62,352 nucleotides of DNA from Betaproteobacteria bacterium. GTDB taxonomy: Bacteria; Pseudomonadota; Gammaproteobacteria; Burkholderiales; Burkholderiaceae_C. Position 1 is the first letter of the stretch, and each line of letters opens with the position of its first letter. The DNA is taken from the NCBI GenBank assembly GCA_013289985.1, contig JABCYW010000018.1:1-62352 (forward strand), in the 5' to 3' direction. A model generated the notes under the pieces. The model had not been told where the DNA came from. It worked only from the letters and a program-made list of their open reading frames with translations, and made no database searches. The translations under genes and the position numbers were made by a program. Of the stretch, positions 7,881 through 22,093 are shown piece after piece.

Positions 7881-9784
7881 TGGCACACGTTTCCGACCTC
7901 ATCTCGACCGACATCGAGAAATACCTCAAGCAGCACGAGAAGAAGAGCCTGCTGCGCTTCATCACCTGCGGCTCCGTCGACGACGGCAAGTCCACCGTCA
8001 TCGGGCGCCTGCTGTACGAGTCGAAGATGCTGTTCGAGGACCAGCTCGCGGCCATCGAGAACGACTCCAAGAAGTGGGGCACGCAAGGCGGCGACATCGA
8101 TTTCGCGCTGCTCGTCGACGGCCTCGCGGCCGAGCGCGAGCAGGGCATCACCATCGACGTGGCGTACCGCTTCTTCTCCACCGACCGCCGCAAGTTCATC
8201 GTCGCCGACACGCCCGGCCACGAGCAGTACACGCGCAACATGATCACCGGCGCGTCCACCGCCGACGTGGCCGTGATCCTGATCGACGCGCGCAAGGGCG
8301 TGCTCACGCAGACGCGGCGCCACAGCTACCTCGTGAGCCTGATCGGCATCCGCAAGGTGGTGCTGGCCATCAACAAGATGGACCTGGTCGACTACTCGCA
8401 GAAGGTCTTCGACAAGATCGACGAGGAGTACCGCGAGTTCGCCGCGCAGATCGGGCTGGCCGACATCACCTCGATCCCGCTGTCGGGCCTCAAGGGCGAC
8501 AACATGCTGGTGGCCAGCGACAACACGCCCTGGTACCACGGCCCCACGCTGATGGGCTTCCTCGAGACCTGCGAGGTGGACGACACGCGCCTGCAGAAGG
8601 AGCCCTTCCGCATGCCGGTGCAGTGGGTCAACCGCCCCAACCTCGACTTCCGCGGATTCGCCGGCATCGTCACCAGCGGCACCGTGAAGCCGGGCGACCG
8701 CATCGTGGCTCAGCCCTCGGGCAAGGAGAGCAAGGTCGCGCGCATCGTCACGTTCAACGGCGACCTGCCCGTGGCCGTGGCCGGCCAGTCGATCACGCTG
8801 ACGCTGGAAGACGAGATCGACATCTCGCGCGGCGACGTGCTGTCGCTGGCCGAGGCGCCGGCCGAAGTGGCCGACCAGTTCGAGGCCTCGCTCGTGTGGA
8901 TGACCGACGAGCCGATGCTGCCGGGCCGCCCCTACCTGATGAAGATCGGCACGCAGACCGTCACCGCGTCCATCACCGAGCCGAAGTACAAGATCAACGT
9001 CAACACGATGGAGCACCTGGCCGCCAAGCAGCTGGGCGTCAACGAGATCGGCGTGGTCAACCTCGCGCTCGACCGCCAGATCGCGTTCGACGCGTACAAG
9101 GCCAACCGCGACACCGGCGGCTTCATCCTGATCAACCGGATGACCAACAACACGGTGGGCGCCGGCATGCTCAACTTCGCGCTGCGCCGCTCGCACAACC
9201 TGCGCATGCAGCACGTCGACGTCGACAAGGCCCTGCGCTCGCAGCTGAAGAGCCAGCGTCCGGCCGTGCTGTGGTTCACCGGCCTGTCGGGCGCGGGCAA
9301 GTCCACCATCGCCAACCTGGTGGAGAAGAAGCTCGCGGCCATGGGACGCCACACCTACCTGCTGGACGGCGACAACGTGCGCCACGGCCTCAACAAGGAC
9401 CTGGGCTTCACCGAGGCCGACCGCGTGGAGAACATCCGCCGCGTGGCCGAGGTGGCGCGCCTGATGGTGGACGCGGGCCTGATCGTGATGACGGCGTTCA
9501 TCTCGCCGTTCCGCTCCGAGCGCGCCATGGCCCGAGGCCAGATGGCCGACGGCGAGTTCATCGAGATCCACGTGAACACGCCGCTGGCGGTGGCCGAGGA
9601 ACGCGACGTGAAGGGCCTGTACAAGAAGGCGCGCCGCGGCGAGATCGCCAACTTCACCGGCATCAGCTCGCCGTACGAGACGCCGGAGAACCCCGAGATC
9701 GTCGTCAACACGCACACGCAGACGGCGGAGGAGGCGGCCGACCAGATCATCGCGCGGCTGCGCGAGATCGGCGTGCTTCACTGA
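7880..9784 (+). CDS. cysNC: Bifunctional sulfate adenylyltransferase large subunit / APS kinase
   Basis: 634 residues. The N-terminal CysN GTPase has G1 GSVDDGKST at 31-39, DTPGHEQYT near 111 and NKMD near 166, followed by EF-Tu-like beta-barrel domains. The C-terminal CysC APS kinase has its P-loop GLSGAGKST at 468-476 and includes [15 protein letters not shown]. The protein activates sulfate to APS and phosphorylates it to PAPS. The ATG overlaps the cysD stop (TGATG), indicating translational coupling. PAPS production here and PAP removal by CysQ across the divergent promoter form one functional unit. Confidence 0.96.
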   Translation: MAHVSDLISTDIEKYLKQHEKKSLLRFITCGSVDDGKSTVIGRLLYESKMLFEDQLAAIENDSKKWGTQGGDIDFALLVDGLAAEREQGITIDVAYRFFSTDRRKFIVADTPGHEQYTRNMITGASTADVAVILIDARKGVLTQTRRHSYLVSLIGIRKVVLAINKMDLVDYSQKVFDKIDEEYREFAAQIGLADITSIPLSGLKGDNMLVASDNTPWYHGPTLMGFLETCEVDDTRLQKEPFRMPVQWVNRPNLDFRGFAGIVTSGTVKPGDRIVAQPSGKESKVARIVTFNGDLPVAVAGQSITLTLEDEIDISRGDVLSLAEAPAEVADQFEASLVWMTDEPMLPGRPYLMKIGTQTVTASITEPKYKINVNTMEHLAAKQLGVNEIGVVNLALDRQIAFDAYKANRDTGGFILINRMTNNTVGAGMLNFALRRSHNLRMQHVDVDKALRSQLKSQRPAVLWFTGLSGAGKSTIANLVEKKLAAMGRHTYLLDGDNVRHGLNKDLGFTEADRVENIRRVAEVARLMVDAGLIVMTAFISPFRSERAMARGQMADGEFIEIHVNTPLAVAEERDVKGLYKKARRGEIANFTGISSPYETPENPEIVVNTHTQTAEEAADQIIARLREIGVLH

Positions 9785-9834
9785 GGTCGCGTCGTTCGGG
9801 CGTCATCCGTCGACGTGACGCTCCGACGGCATCC

Positions 9835-10865
9835 TCAGGCGGCCAGCCCCCTCTGCTCGAGCGCGCGGCGGAAGCCTTCGACCACGTTGGATTCCATGCA
9901 ATGGGCCTGGGCGAACGCGCGGCCGGCACGCGCGAGCTCGTCGCGACGGCCCGCATCGGCCAGCAACGCCGCGATGGCGCCGGCCAGCGCCGCGGGGTCG
10001 CCCTGCGGCACCAGCCGCGCGGTGCGGCCGTCCACCAGGTAGTCGTCCAGCCCGCGGCAGTCCGTCGAGATGATGGGCACGCCCAGGTGCATCGCCGAGA
10101 CGGCCGTCACGTGCCCGCAGCGGGCCGTGGCCGAATTCATGGGCAGCACCATCGCGCGGCTGTGCTTGAGGATGTTCATCGCGTCGTCCAGCGGGATGTT
10201 GGTGCGGACCTCCACGTTGGGCGCCGGCGCGATGCCCTGCATGCTGTGGGGCGACGCGACGATCACGAGCCGCGTCGAGCTGCCGCGCACCGCCTCGACG
10301 AGCGTCGCGTAGTCGCGCGCCTGGCTGCCGATGGCGCAGACGTAGTCGCCGGCGACCAGGGGCGGATCGTCGCGACCGGCGACGTCTGGCGGGCGCACGC
10401 CCCAGTGCTGGAAGACCATGCGCTCCACCGGGATGGAGAACCAGTCCGCGTAGAACTCGCGCTCCCAGCTGGACGAGACGACGAAGCGGTCGACATGGCG
10501 GAAGGCGCGCGACATCGCGAAGCGCGTCGCGCCCGTGGGCATGTCGGTGAAGTTGAAGGAGCTCACGTCGTGGAAGTCGAGCCGGGTTCCCGAGGCGAGC
10601 AGGCCCCAGTATTCGGCCGGCCGCGGGCCGTGGCTGACCAGCACCCGCGGCCCGGAACGCGCGCGCAGGAGACGCCGGGCCTCGAGGGCGGCACGCAGGC
10701 GCGCCTCGTGCGCCCTCGCGACGGGCAGCACGCACCGCATCGACTGCGTCGACACGTGGTGCCAGTCGGGAATCCGCGACTCGAACGCCGGCTTGAGCCA
10801 CTGCCAGGCCGGATCGAGCTCGCTGAGATTGACCAGGCGCAGGCCGGCCCCGCGGTCGGCCGGGG

Positions 10866-10869
<4 letters not shown>
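9835..10869 (-). CDS. Glycosyltransferase, GT4/GT1-like (GT-B fold)
   Basis: 344 residues, ATG at 10869 overlapping the upstream stop by 4 bp. The C-terminal nucleotide-binding half is typical of group 1 glycosyltransferases: DYVCAIGSQARDYATLVEAV, LDDAMNILKHSRAMVLPM, then GHVTAVSAMHLGVPIISTDC in place of the usual E-x7-E region, and DYLVDGRTARLVPQGD. The N-terminal half is less typical. It is the last gene of a three-gene minus-strand operon (GT, GT61, this gene) divergent from glf. Sugar specificity cannot be predicted. Downstream (9800-9830) is a short imperfect hairpin shared with the convergent cysNC end. Confidence 0.82.
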
Positions 10870-14425
<3,556 letters not shown>

Positions 14426-14439
14426 CCCGAGACGCAGGG

Positions 14440-15834
14440 TCAATAGGCCTTGCGGTCGACGAACACCAGCTTGACGGTGCGGGCGATGATCAGCAGATCG
14501 AGGCCCAGCGTCCAGTTGCGCAGGTACTCGAGATCGAACTCGATGCGCGCGGCCATCTTCTCGAGCGTGTCGGTCTCGCCGCGCAGGCCGTTGACCTGCG
14601 CCCAGCCCGTGATGCCCGGCTTGACCTTGTGGCGCGCCATGTAGGCCTTCACCAGCTTGCGGTACTGCTCGTTGTGGGCCACGGCGTGCGGGCGCGGGCC
14701 CACGATGCTCATGCGGCCCTGCAGCACGTTGACGAACTGCGGCAGCTCGTCGAGCGAGGTCCGGCGGATGAACGCGCCCAGCGGCGTGATGCGGGAATCG
14801 TGGCGCGTGGCCTGCACCACCACCGGCCCGTTGTCGGTGGTGCGCATCGAGCGGAACTTGAAGACCTCGATGATGTCGCCGTCCAGGCCCGTGCGGCGCT
14901 GGCGGAAGATCACGGGCCCGGGCGAGCTCAGCTTCACGCCGATCGCCAGCACCAGCAGCAGCGGCGAGACCAGCAGCAGGATCAGCGAGGCCAGCACGAT
15001 GTCGCTGGAGCGCTTGATGAAGCCGTTGATGCCGGTGAACGGCGCCACCATCAGGCCCACCACCGGCACGCCGCCCATGTCCTCGAGCCGGCCCTGGATC
15101 ACGCTGACGCCGAAGATGTCGGGCACGAAGTGGATGGACGCCGTGGTGTTCTGCAGTTGCTCCAGCAGCGACTGGATGCGCGGCTGCGACGTGAGCGGCA
15201 GCGTGATGAACACGTCCTTGACGCCGCGCGCCTCGATGTACTCGGGCAGCCCCTTGAGCGTGCCGATCAGCACGGCGTCGGGCGGCAGGTTCACGCGGTC
15301 GGCGGAGCGGTCGTCGAAGAAGCCCAGCAGGTCGTGGCCGTATCGCTCGCGCAGGTGCAGCATCTGGGCCACGCGCATGCCCATGCGGCCCGCGCCGATG
15401 ATCACCGCGGGCCGGCGCGCGTCCGGCAGCGACGCGAGGTGGCGCTGGACGGCCGTGCCGATGGCCACCAGCGCCCACTGCACCAGCGGCGTGGCGATGG
15501 CCCAGGCCATCAGCATGTCCGGGTCGAAGGACTGCAGGCTGTTGGTGGCGTAGCCCAGCAGCGCCAGCACGCTCAGCACCCAGGCCCACGACAGGATGAT
15601 GTCGATGCCCACGCCCACGCCGGTGCGGCCGAAGCGGTTGACGCCGGGAAACATCAGCACCAGCAGCAGGATGGCGAGCGCCATCGCGACGCCGTCCATG
15701 CGGTAGCCGTAGATCTCGTGGCAGACGCCCAGCATGCCGGCGGCCACCAGCGGCTCGAGCAGGGAGGCGATGGTGCTCCCGATCGACGGCGGGGCACTCA
15801 GGAACTGCTTGCGGACGCTGCGCTCTTCGAACAT
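14440..15834 (-). CDS. Undecaprenyl-phosphate sugar-1-phosphate transferase (WcaJ/EpsB-type initiating enzyme)
   Basis: 464-residue polyisoprenyl-phosphate hexose-1-phosphate transferase that starts repeat-unit assembly on the lipid carrier at the inner membrane. Four to five N-terminal membrane segments are followed by a cytoplasmic Rossmann-like region (VIIGAGRMGMRVAQML), a further membrane helix (about 275-300), and the catalytic domain with FRQRRTGLDGDIIEVFKFRSM, TSLDELPQFVNVLQG and MSIVGPRPHAV. It most likely transfers glucose-1-phosphate, the commonest substrate of this architecture. It is the last gene of the long minus-strand cluster, 35 bp after manC. Confidence 0.93.
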   Translation of the reverse strand: MFEERSVRKQFLSAPPSIGSTIASLLEPLVAAGMLGVCHEIYGYRMDGVAMALAILLLVLMFPGVNRFGRTGVGVGIDIILSWAWVLSVLALLGYATNSLQSFDPDMLMAWAIATPLVQWALVAIGTAVQRHLASLPDARRPAVIIGAGRMGMRVAQMLHLRERYGHDLLGFFDDRSADRVNLPPDAVLIGTLKGLPEYIEARGVKDVFITLPLTSQPRIQSLLEQLQNTTASIHFVPDIFGVSVIQGRLEDMGGVPVVGLMVAPFTGINGFIKRSSDIVLASLILLLVSPLLLVLAIGVKLSSPGPVIFRQRRTGLDGDIIEVFKFRSMRTTDNGPVVVQATRHDSRITPLGAFIRRTSLDELPQFVNVLQGRMSIVGPRPHAVAHNEQYRKLVKAYMARHKVKPGITGWAQVNGLRGETDTLEKMAARIEFDLEYLRNWTLGLDLLIIARTVKLVFVDRKAY

Positions 15835-15869
15835 GTCAGGACACGCGGGCGAACAAAGGCCGCGCCATG

Positions 15870-17315
15870 TCAGCTGGTACGGCCATAGGTATCCTCGAAC
15901 CGGACGATGTCGTCCTCGCCGAGGTAGGAGCCGGACTGCACCTCGATGATCTCGAGCGGCAGCTTGCCAGGGTTCGCCAGCCGGTGGGTCTCGCCGAGCG
16001 GGATGTAGGTGCTCTGGTTCTCGGTGAGGATCGTCTTGCGGTCGCCGCAGGTGACCTCGGCCGTGCCCTGCACCACGATCCAGTGCTCCGCCCGGTGGTG
16101 GTGCATCTGCAGGCTCAGCGTGGCGCCCGGATTGACCATGATGCGCTTGACCTGGAACCGCGCGCCCGAGTCGACGCTGTCGTACCAGCCCCAGGGGCGG
16201 TGCACCTTGCGATGCAGCGCGTGCTCGGTGCGCTGGCTCTTGTCGAGGCGCGCGACGAGCTTCTTGACGTCCTGGCTGCGCTCGCGGTCGGCCACGAGCA
16301 CGGCGTCGGCCGTCTCGACGATGACGACGTTGTCCAGGCCCAGCGTGGCGACGAGGCGGCCGGTGGCGTGGACCAGCGTGTTGCGGCTGTCCTCGAACAT
16401 CACGTCGCCGACGCCGGAGTTGCCCGCGGCGTCCTTGGCGGCCACCTGCCAGACGGCGTCCCAGGCGCCGAGGTCGTTCCAGCCGGCGTCCAGCGACACC
16501 ATGCGGATGTCGAACGCGCTGCCGGGGCAGCGCTCCATCACCGCGTAGTCCACCGACTCGGACGGCACGGCGAGGAAGGCCTCGCGCGTCGGGCGGATGA
16601 AGCGCTCGTCGGGCGTGCGCCCGCTCCAGGCGGCCTGCGTGGCGGCAAGGATGTCGGGGCGGAACTGCTCGAGCGCCTTCAGCCACACCGAGGCGCGCAG
16701 CACGAACATGCCCGAGTTCCAGGTGTAGCCGCCCTCGGCAAGGTAGCGCGCCGCGGTGGCCGCATCGGGCTTCTCGACGAACTGCGCCACCTTGTGCAGG
16801 CCCGCGCCGGCCATGCTGCGGATGTAGCCGTAGGCGGTCTCGGGGCTGGTGGGCGTGATGCCCAGGATCACGATGGCGCCGTCGGCGGCGCCGCGGACGG
16901 CCGACTGCAGCGCCGTGGTGAAGGCGGCCTGGTTGGTGACCGTCTGGTCGGCGGGCGACACCACCAGGATCGGGTCGGCGCCGTTCTCGCGCGCGGCCAG
17001 CGCCGCCAGCGTCAGCGCCGGCGCGGTGTTGCGGCCCACCGGCTCGAGGATCAAGGCGGCCGGGTCGACCTTCTGCTCGCGCAGTTGCTCCAGCGCCAGG
17101 AAGCGATGCTCGGCGTTGCCGACGATCAGCGGGGCGTCGACGGCGATGTCGGGCGCGGCCAGGCCCATCAGGCGGGCCACCGCCTGCTGGAACAGGCTGT
17201 CGTCACCACCCAGCGTCAGGAATTGTTTCGGGAACCCGGCGCGCGACAACGGCCAGAGGCGCGTGCCGCTGCCGCCGGCCATGATGACGGGTTGGATCGT
17301 GATTGACGCAGCCAT
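15870..17315 (-). CDS. manC: Mannose-1-phosphate guanylyltransferase / mannose-6-phosphate isomerase
   Basis: 481-residue bifunctional enzyme making GDP-mannose. The nucleotidyltransferase signature GGSGTRLWPLSR and the PKQFL lysine are at about 14-33. The C-terminal cupin isomerase domain includes HRPWGWYDSVDSG, PGATLSLQMHHHRAEHWIVV and LGETHRLANPG. It supplies GDP-mannose for the Gmd/Fcl fucose pathway encoded 30 kb away in the same cluster. No phosphomannomutase gene is in the window. Confidence 0.96.
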   Translation of the reverse strand: MAASITIQPVIMAGGSGTRLWPLSRAGFPKQFLTLGGDDSLFQQAVARLMGLAAPDIAVDAPLIVGNAEHRFLALEQLREQKVDPAALILEPVGRNTAPALTLAALAARENGADPILVVSPADQTVTNQAAFTTALQSAVRGAADGAIVILGITPTSPETAYGYIRSMAGAGLHKVAQFVEKPDAATAARYLAEGGYTWNSGMFVLRASVWLKALEQFRPDILAATQAAWSGRTPDERFIRPTREAFLAVPSESVDYAVMERCPGSAFDIRMVSLDAGWNDLGAWDAVWQVAAKDAAGNSGVGDVMFEDSRNTLVHATGRLVATLGLDNVVIVETADAVLVADRERSQDVKKLVARLDKSQRTEHALHRKVHRPWGWYDSVDSGARFQVKRIMVNPGATLSLQMHHHRAEHWIVVQGTAEVTCGDRKTILTENQSTYIPLGETHRLANPGKLPLEIIEVQSGSYLGEDDIVRFEDTYGRTS

Positions 17316-17382
17316 GGAGACGCTTTCGGAAAAAAGGGCGGCGACACGCGCCTGGGTGTCGCCGCGGCCGCCGTGCGGCGGA

Positions 17383-18486
17383 TCAGGCGCGTGCGTCGCC
17401 CCAGCGCAGGACGGTGCCTTCGTCGCCCGGGTACGTGGTGTTGCCGTGCCGGTCGACGCAGTAGTTCGGGGAGACGATCATATCTTCCAGCGTCTCGCCC
17501 CGGGACAGCCGCGTGTAGTCGAACAGGATGCTGCGCACGAGCTTGCTGCCCTCGCGCAACACGCAGCCGTTGCCCAGCCACGCCGGCCCCACGATGGTGG
17601 CGCCGGACTCGATCTCGCTGGACGAGCCGATGTAGACCGGGCCCGTGATGTCGACCTTGTCGAAGTCGATGCTGGTGTTCAGGCCCACCCAGACGCCGGG
17701 GCGCACCTCGCGTCCGGGCATGTCCATCTGCGCCACCTCGCCGCGCAGCACGCGCTGGCACACCGCCCAGTAGTCGGTGACGCGGCCGATGTCGATCCAG
17801 TTGAACCAGCGGCTCTGCGAGTAGAACGGCAGACCCTTCTCGGCCAGCAGCGGGAACAGCTGGCCGCCGATGTCGAACACCTGGCCGGACGGGATCAGGT
17901 CGAGCACCTGCGGCTCGAAGATGTAGATGCCGGTGCTGGCCATGCGGGACCGGGCCTGCTCGGGCGACGGCTTCTCCTGGAACTGCGTGATGCGGCCTTC
18001 GGCGTCGCTGACGACCACGCCGTAGTTCTTCACTTCCTCCAGCGGCACCTCCAGCGTGACGACGCTGGCCAGCGCCTTCTTGCTGGCGTGCTCGTGGAGC
18101 GCCGCGCCGATGTCGAGATCGATGATGGCGTCGCCGCACAGGACGATGGTGGTCTCGTCGAAGAAGCCGCTGTGATCCTGGATCTTGCGCATGCCGCCGG
18201 CCGAGCCCTTGGGGTTCGGCACGATCTCGCCGTGATCGCGCTTGCCTTCGAACGAGTAGCCGATCTCGACGCCCCAGCGGCTGCCGTTGCCGAAATAGCT
18301 TTCGATCTTCCAGTGCGAATAGGCGACGTTGATCATGATCTCCTTGACGCCGTAGCGCGCGAGATGCTCGATCAGGTATTCCAGCACCGGCTTGCCCAGG
18401 ATGGGGATCATCGGCTTGGGCATGTACTTGGTCAGGGGGCGCACGCGCGTGCCCTGGCCGGCGGCAAGAATCATTGCCTTCGCCAT
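17383..18486 (-). CDS. Sugar-phosphate nucleotidyltransferase (GDP-mannose pyrophosphorylase-like)
   Basis: 367 residues. The N-terminal Rossmann nucleotidyltransferase domain has LAAGQGTRVRPLTKYMPKPM, and the later FNWIDIGRVTDY is typical of GDP-mannose and glucose-1-phosphate nucleotidyltransferases. From about 270 there is a hexapeptide left-handed beta-helix tail. The ATG at 18486 has AAAGGAA 7 nt upstream; a longer frame to 18543 lacks this. Whether it makes GDP-Man, dTDP-Glc or UDP-Glc is not decidable from motifs. With ManC and RfbA nearby it is the third sugar nucleotidyltransferase in the cluster. Confidence 0.85.
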   Translation of the reverse strand: MAKAMILAAGQGTRVRPLTKYMPKPMIPILGKPVLEYLIEHLARYGVKEIMINVAYSHWKIESYFGNGSRWGVEIGYSFEGKRDHGEIVPNPKGSAGGMRKIQDHSGFFDETTIVLCGDAIIDLDIGAALHEHASKKALASVVTLEVPLEEVKNYGVVVSDAEGRITQFQEKPSPEQARSRMASTGIYIFEPQVLDLIPSGQVFDIGGQLFPLLAEKGLPFYSQSRWFNWIDIGRVTDYWAVCQRVLRGEVAQMDMPGREVRPGVWVGLNTSIDFDKVDITGPVYIGSSSEIESGATIVGPAWLGNGCVLREGSKLVRSILFDYTRLSRGETLEDMIVSPNYCVDRHGNTTYPGDEGTVLRWGDARA

Positions 18487-18516
18487 TGCGGTTCCTTTGG
18501 TCTGATATTGAGGGGC

Positions 18517-18545
18517 GGTGCGGATTCCAAGCAGGAACCGCACCG
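18517..18545. other. Strong intergenic hairpin upstream of the nucleotidyltransferase
   Basis: CGGTGCGG (18516-18523) pairs with CCGCACCG (18538-18545), and the stem continues inward as TTCC (18525-18528) with GGAA (18534-18537) across one bulged A. The loop is about 5 nt. It sits in the leader of the minus-strand nucleotidyltransferase gene, about 30 nt before its ATG. No T tract follows, so an mRNA-processing or leader-control role is as likely as termination. Confidence 0.4.
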
Positions 18546-18655
18546 GCCCGGCATCCGGTTCGCCACGCTACCGTGCCCGCGTGACAGTCGTATGGGCGAT
18601 TCTCGCAGCCCGGCCGCACCGTGCTTGTAGGCCGAAACCCCGTACTGGGGCCGCC

Positions 18656-19198
18656 CTAGGGGAGGTCCCTGAGGCGCCCGGCCGTGGAATCCTTCGCGGA
18701 AAGCGTGGGCGCGACGCCCAGGTCGGGCCAGGCGACGCCCAAGTCCGGGTCGTCCCAGCGCACGGCGCCCTCGTCGGGCTGCGACCAGAACTCGGTGGTC
18801 TTGTAGAGGAAGTCGGCCGTCTCGGTGAGCACCAGGAACCCGTGGGCGAGGCCCGGCGGGATCCACATCTGGCGGTGGTTCTCGCCGCTGAGCTCCATGC
18901 CCACCCAGCGCCCGAACGTGGGGCTGTCGCGCCGGATGTCGACGGCCACGTCGAACACCGCGCCCGCGGTCACGCGCACCAGCTTGCCCTGGGCCTTGGG
19001 CGCCTTCTGGAAGTGCAGTCCGCGCAGCACGCCGCGCGCGGAGCGCGAATGGTTGTCCTGCACGAAGTCGACGTGATGGCCCACGGCGGCGTCGAAGGCC
19101 GACTGGTTGAAGCTCTCGAGGAAGAAGCCGCGGGCGTCGCCGAACACCTTGGGCTGCAGCACCAGGACGCCTTCGATGGCGGTGGTCTCCACTTGCAT
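18656..19198 (-). CDS. rfbC: dTDP-4-dehydrorhamnose 3,5-epimerase
   Basis: 180-residue cupin epimerase, third step of dTDP-L-rhamnose synthesis. It has the family motifs RGFFLESFN, FVQDNHSRSARGVLRGLHFQ with the catalytic His, and WIPPGLAHGFLV. The ATG at 19198 lies 2 nt beyond the rfbA stop, so the genes are closely coupled. Order rfbB-rfbD-rfbA-rfbC. Confidence 0.96.
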   Translation of the reverse strand: MQVETTAIEGVLVLQPKVFGDARGFFLESFNQSAFDAAVGHHVDFVQDNHSRSARGVLRGLHFQKAPKAQGKLVRVTAGAVFDVAVDIRRDSPTFGRWVGMELSGENHRQMWIPPGLAHGFLVLTETADFLYKTTEFWSQPDEGAVRWDDPDLGVAWPDLGVAPTLSAKDSTAGRLRDLP

Positions 19199-19200
19199 TT

Positions 19201-20082
19201 TCAGAAGACCCGTTCGGCGAGCAGGCGCTGCAGGTATTGCCCGTAGCCGCTCTTGGCCAGCGGGGCCGCGAGCGCCGACAGCTGCGCGTCGTCGATCCAC
19301 TTCCGGCGCCAGCAGATCTCCTCGGGACAGCAGGCCTTGAGGCCCTGGCGCTTCTCCAGCGTGTGGACGAACTGGCTGGCCTCCAGCAGCGAATCGTGCG
19401 TGCCGGTGTCCAGCCACGCGTCGCCGCGGCCCAGGATCTGCACGTCCAGCTTGCCGGCCTCGAGGTAGACGCGGTTCAGGTCGGTGATCTCGAGCTCGCC
19501 GCGGGCACTCGGCTTGAGCGCCTTCGCGTGCCTGACCACGTCGGTGTCGTAGAAGTACAGGCCGGTGACGGCGTAGCGGCTCTTGGGCCTGGCGGGCTTC
19601 TCTTCCAGGCTGATCGCCTTGCCGGCGCCGTCGAATTCGACCACGCCGTAGCGCTCGGGATCGGTCACCGGGTAGGCGAAGACGGTGGCGCAGTCCGCGT
19701 TGCCGTAGGCCGCCTCGAGACGGCCGCCCAGGTCGTGGCCGTAGAAGATGTTGTCGCCCAGCACCAGGGCACTCGGCGCGCCATCCAGGAACTTCTCGCC
19801 GATCAGGAAGGCCTGCGCGAGGCCGTCGGGGCTGTCCTGCACGGCGTACTGCAGGGCGATGCCCCAGCGGCTGCCGTCGCCCAGCAGCTGCTCGAAGCGC
19901 GGCGTGTCCTGCGGCGTGCTGATGATGAGGATCTCGCGGATGCCCGCCAGCAGCAGCACGCTGAGCGGGTAGTAGATCATCGGCTTGTCGTAGACCGGGA
20001 TCAACTGCTTGCTGATGGCCAGCGTGGCCGGATGCAGCCGGGTGCCGGAGCCTCCGGCGAGGATGATGCCTTTGCGGTTCAC
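19201..20082 (-). CDS. rfbA: Glucose-1-phosphate thymidylyltransferase
   Basis: 293 residues, GTG start. Makes dTDP-glucose from dTTP and glucose-1-phosphate. Signature [22 protein letters not shown] at the N-terminus; [11 protein letters not shown] and the catalytic-region EKPARPKS also fit. One nt separates its start from the rfbD stop. Confidence 0.97.
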   Translation of the reverse strand: MNRKGIILAGGSGTRLHPATLAISKQLIPVYDKPMIYYPLSVLLLAGIREILIISTPQDTPRFEQLLGDGSRWGIALQYAVQDSPDGLAQAFLIGEKFLDGAPSALVLGDNIFYGHDLGGRLEAAYGNADCATVFAYPVTDPERYGVVEFDGAGKAISLEEKPARPKSRYAVTGLYFYDTDVVRHAKALKPSARGELEITDLNRVYLEAGKLDVQILGRGDAWLDTGTHDSLLEASQFVHTLEKRQGLKACCPEEICWRRKWIDDAQLSALAAPLAKSGYGQYLQRLLAERVF

Positions 20083-20083
20083 G

Positions 20084-20992
20084 TCAAAGTCCTTGGTGGG
20101 CGGGGAGGATCTCGGCCAGCAGTCTGCGCACGCCGGCGTCCCAGTCAGGCAGGTGCACGTCGAAGCGGTCGCGCAGCCTGCGCGTGTCCAGGCGCGAGTT
20201 GAGCGGTCGCGGCGCGGGCGTGGGATACGCGCTGGTCGGGATGGGGCGCAAGGCCTCGGCGGGCAGCGCCAGCGGGACGCCGGCGGCGCGCGCCGTCTCG
20301 ATGACCAGGCGCGCGTAGCCGTGCCAGCTCGTGGCGCCGGCGGCCACCGCGTGGTACGTGCCCGCCAGCTCGGGCCGGGCGCGCGCGGCGCGCGCCATCA
20401 GCGCCGTGAGGTCGGCCAGCAGGTCGGCCCCGGTGGGCGCGCCGACCTGGTCGTCGATGACGTTCAGCTCGGTCTTCGTGGCCGCCAGGCGCAGCATCGT
20501 CCTGGCGAAGTTGCCGCCGCGCGCCGCGTACACCCAGCTGGTGCGCAGGATCAGGTGCCTGCAGCCGCTCTCGCGGATCTGCCGCTCGCCATCGAGCTTG
20601 GTGCGCCCGTAGACCGACAGCGGCCCGGTGGCGGCGTCCTCGGCGCGCGGCTGGTCGCCGCTGCCGTCGAAGACGTAGTCGGTGCTGTAGTGCACCAGCC
20701 AGGCGCCGGCCGCCGCGGCGCTGCGCGCGAGCACGCCGGGCGCGTCGGCGTTGATCGCCTGCGCGAGGCCGGGCTCCGATTCGGCCTTGTCGACGGCCGT
20801 GTGGGCGGCGGCGTTGACGATCAGGTCGGGCCGGACGGCCTCCACCGTGGCCGCCAGCGCGGCGGGCTTCGAGAAGTCGGCCGCGAGGTCGCGGCTCTGG
20901 AAGTCGAGCGCCAGCACCTCGCCGAGCGGCTGCAGCGAGCGTTGCAGCTCCCAGCCGACCTGGCCGTCGCATCCGAGCAGGAGGATCTTCAT
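20084..20992 (-). CDS. rfbD: dTDP-4-dehydrorhamnose reductase
   Basis: 302-residue short-chain dehydrogenase giving dTDP-L-rhamnose. NAD(P)-binding [10 protein letters not shown] at 7-16, [10 protein letters not shown], and the catalytic YGRTKLDGE are visible. The ATG overlaps the rfbB stop by 4 bp (ATGA). Confidence 0.97.
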   Translation of the reverse strand: MKILLLGCDGQVGWELQRSLQPLGEVLALDFQSRDLAADFSKPAALAATVEAVRPDLIVNAAAHTAVDKAESEPGLAQAINADAPGVLARSAAAAGAWLVHYSTDYVFDGSGDQPRAEDAATGPLSVYGRTKLDGERQIRESGCRHLILRTSWVYAARGGNFARTMLRLAATKTELNVIDDQVGAPTGADLLADLTALMARAARARPELAGTYHAVAAGATSWHGYARLVIETARAAGVPLALPAEALRPIPTSAYPTPAPRPLNSRLDTRRLRDRFDVHLPDWDAGVRRLLAEILPAHQGL

Positions 20993-22044
20993 GCCGTGTA
21001 CTGGGTGCTGACCCACTCGCGGTAGGCGCCGCTCTGCACGCCCTGCACCCACTCGGTGTTCGCGAGGTACCACTCCACCGTCTTGCGCAGGCCCGTCTCG
21101 AAGGTCTCCTTCGGCTGCCAGCCCAGCTCGGTGCAGAGCTTGGTGGCGTCGATCGCATAGCGCCGGTCGTGGCCCGGCCGATCCTTGACGAAGGTGATCA
21201 GGCGGTGGCGCGGGCCGGCGGCGTCCGGGCGCAGTTCGTCGAGCAGCGCGCAGATGCCGCGCACGATGTCTATGTTGGTCTTCTCGTTGAGACCGCCCAC
21301 GTTGTAGGTCTCGCCCACGCGGCCGTCGGCCAGCACGGTGCGGATGGCCGCGCAGTGGTCCTTCACGTAGAGCCAGTCGCGCACGTTCAGCCCGTCGCCG
21401 TACACGGGCAGCGTCTTGCCGGCCAGCGCGTTGACGATGACCAGCGGGATCAGCTTCTCGGGGAAGTGCAGCGGGCCGTAGTTGTTCGAGCAGTTGGTGG
21501 TGAGCGTGGGCAGGCCGTAGGTGTGGTGCCAGGCGCGCACGAGGTGGTCGCTGGCCGCCTTGCTGGCCGAGTACGGGCTGTTCGGCTCGTACGGATGCGT
21601 CTCGGCGAACGGCGCCGCGTCGGCCGTCAGCGAGCCATAGACCTCGTCGGTGCTCACGTGCAGGAAGCGGAACGACGCCTTGTCCTCGCCTTCGAGCGTG
21701 GCGTGGAAGCCGCGTGCCGCCTCGAGCAGGTTGAACGTGCCCTCGATGTTGGTCTTGAGGAACGCGCCCGGCCCCAGGATCGACCGGTCGACATGGCTCT
21801 CGGCCGCGAAGTTGACGATGGCGCGCGGGCGGTGGTTGCGCAGGATCGCGTCGACCAGGTTGCGGTCGCCGATGTCGCCGTGCTGGAACACATGGCGTGG
21901 ATCGCCCTGCAGCGGCTCGAGGTTGGCGAGGTTGCCGGCGTAGGTGAGCGCGTCGAGGTTGATGACGTGCTCGTCGTGGTTCTCGAGCCAGTCGAGGACG
22001 AAGTTGCTGCCGATGAAGCCGGCGCCGCCGGTGACGAGGATCAT
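20989..22044 (-). CDS. rfbB: dTDP-glucose 4,6-dehydratase
   Basis: 351 residues. NAD-binding [11 protein letters not shown] at 5-15, [11 protein letters not shown], catalytic [11 protein letters not shown] and a typical RDWLYVKDH region. Second step of dTDP-rhamnose synthesis. First gene of the complete rfbBDAC block, 49 bp after the upstream epimerase stop. Confidence 0.97.
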   Translation of the reverse strand: MILVTGGAGFIGSNFVLDWLENHDEHVINLDALTYAGNLANLEPLQGDPRHVFQHGDIGDRNLVDAILRNHRPRAIVNFAAESHVDRSILGPGAFLKTNIEGTFNLLEAARGFHATLEGEDKASFRFLHVSTDEVYGSLTADAAPFAETHPYEPNSPYSASKAASDHLVRAWHHTYGLPTLTTNCSNNYGPLHFPEKLIPLVIVNALAGKTLPVYGDGLNVRDWLYVKDHCAAIRTVLADGRVGETYNVGGLNEKTNIDIVRGICALLDELRPDAAGPRHRLITFVKDRPGHDRRYAIDATKLCTELGWQPKETFETGLRKTVEWYLANTEWVQGVQSGAYREWVSTQYTA

Positions 22045-22093
22045 GAGGTTTCCTTCTTGCGCGCCTCGAGTCGAGGCTGCAGTTCCGCACCGC

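Noticed and set aside
9795-9832. Imperfect hairpin between cysNC and the convergent glycosyltransferase
   Set aside because: Arms (CGTCG..GCGTCA / TGACGC..CGACG) are interrupted and no T tract follows; too weak to list as a terminator.
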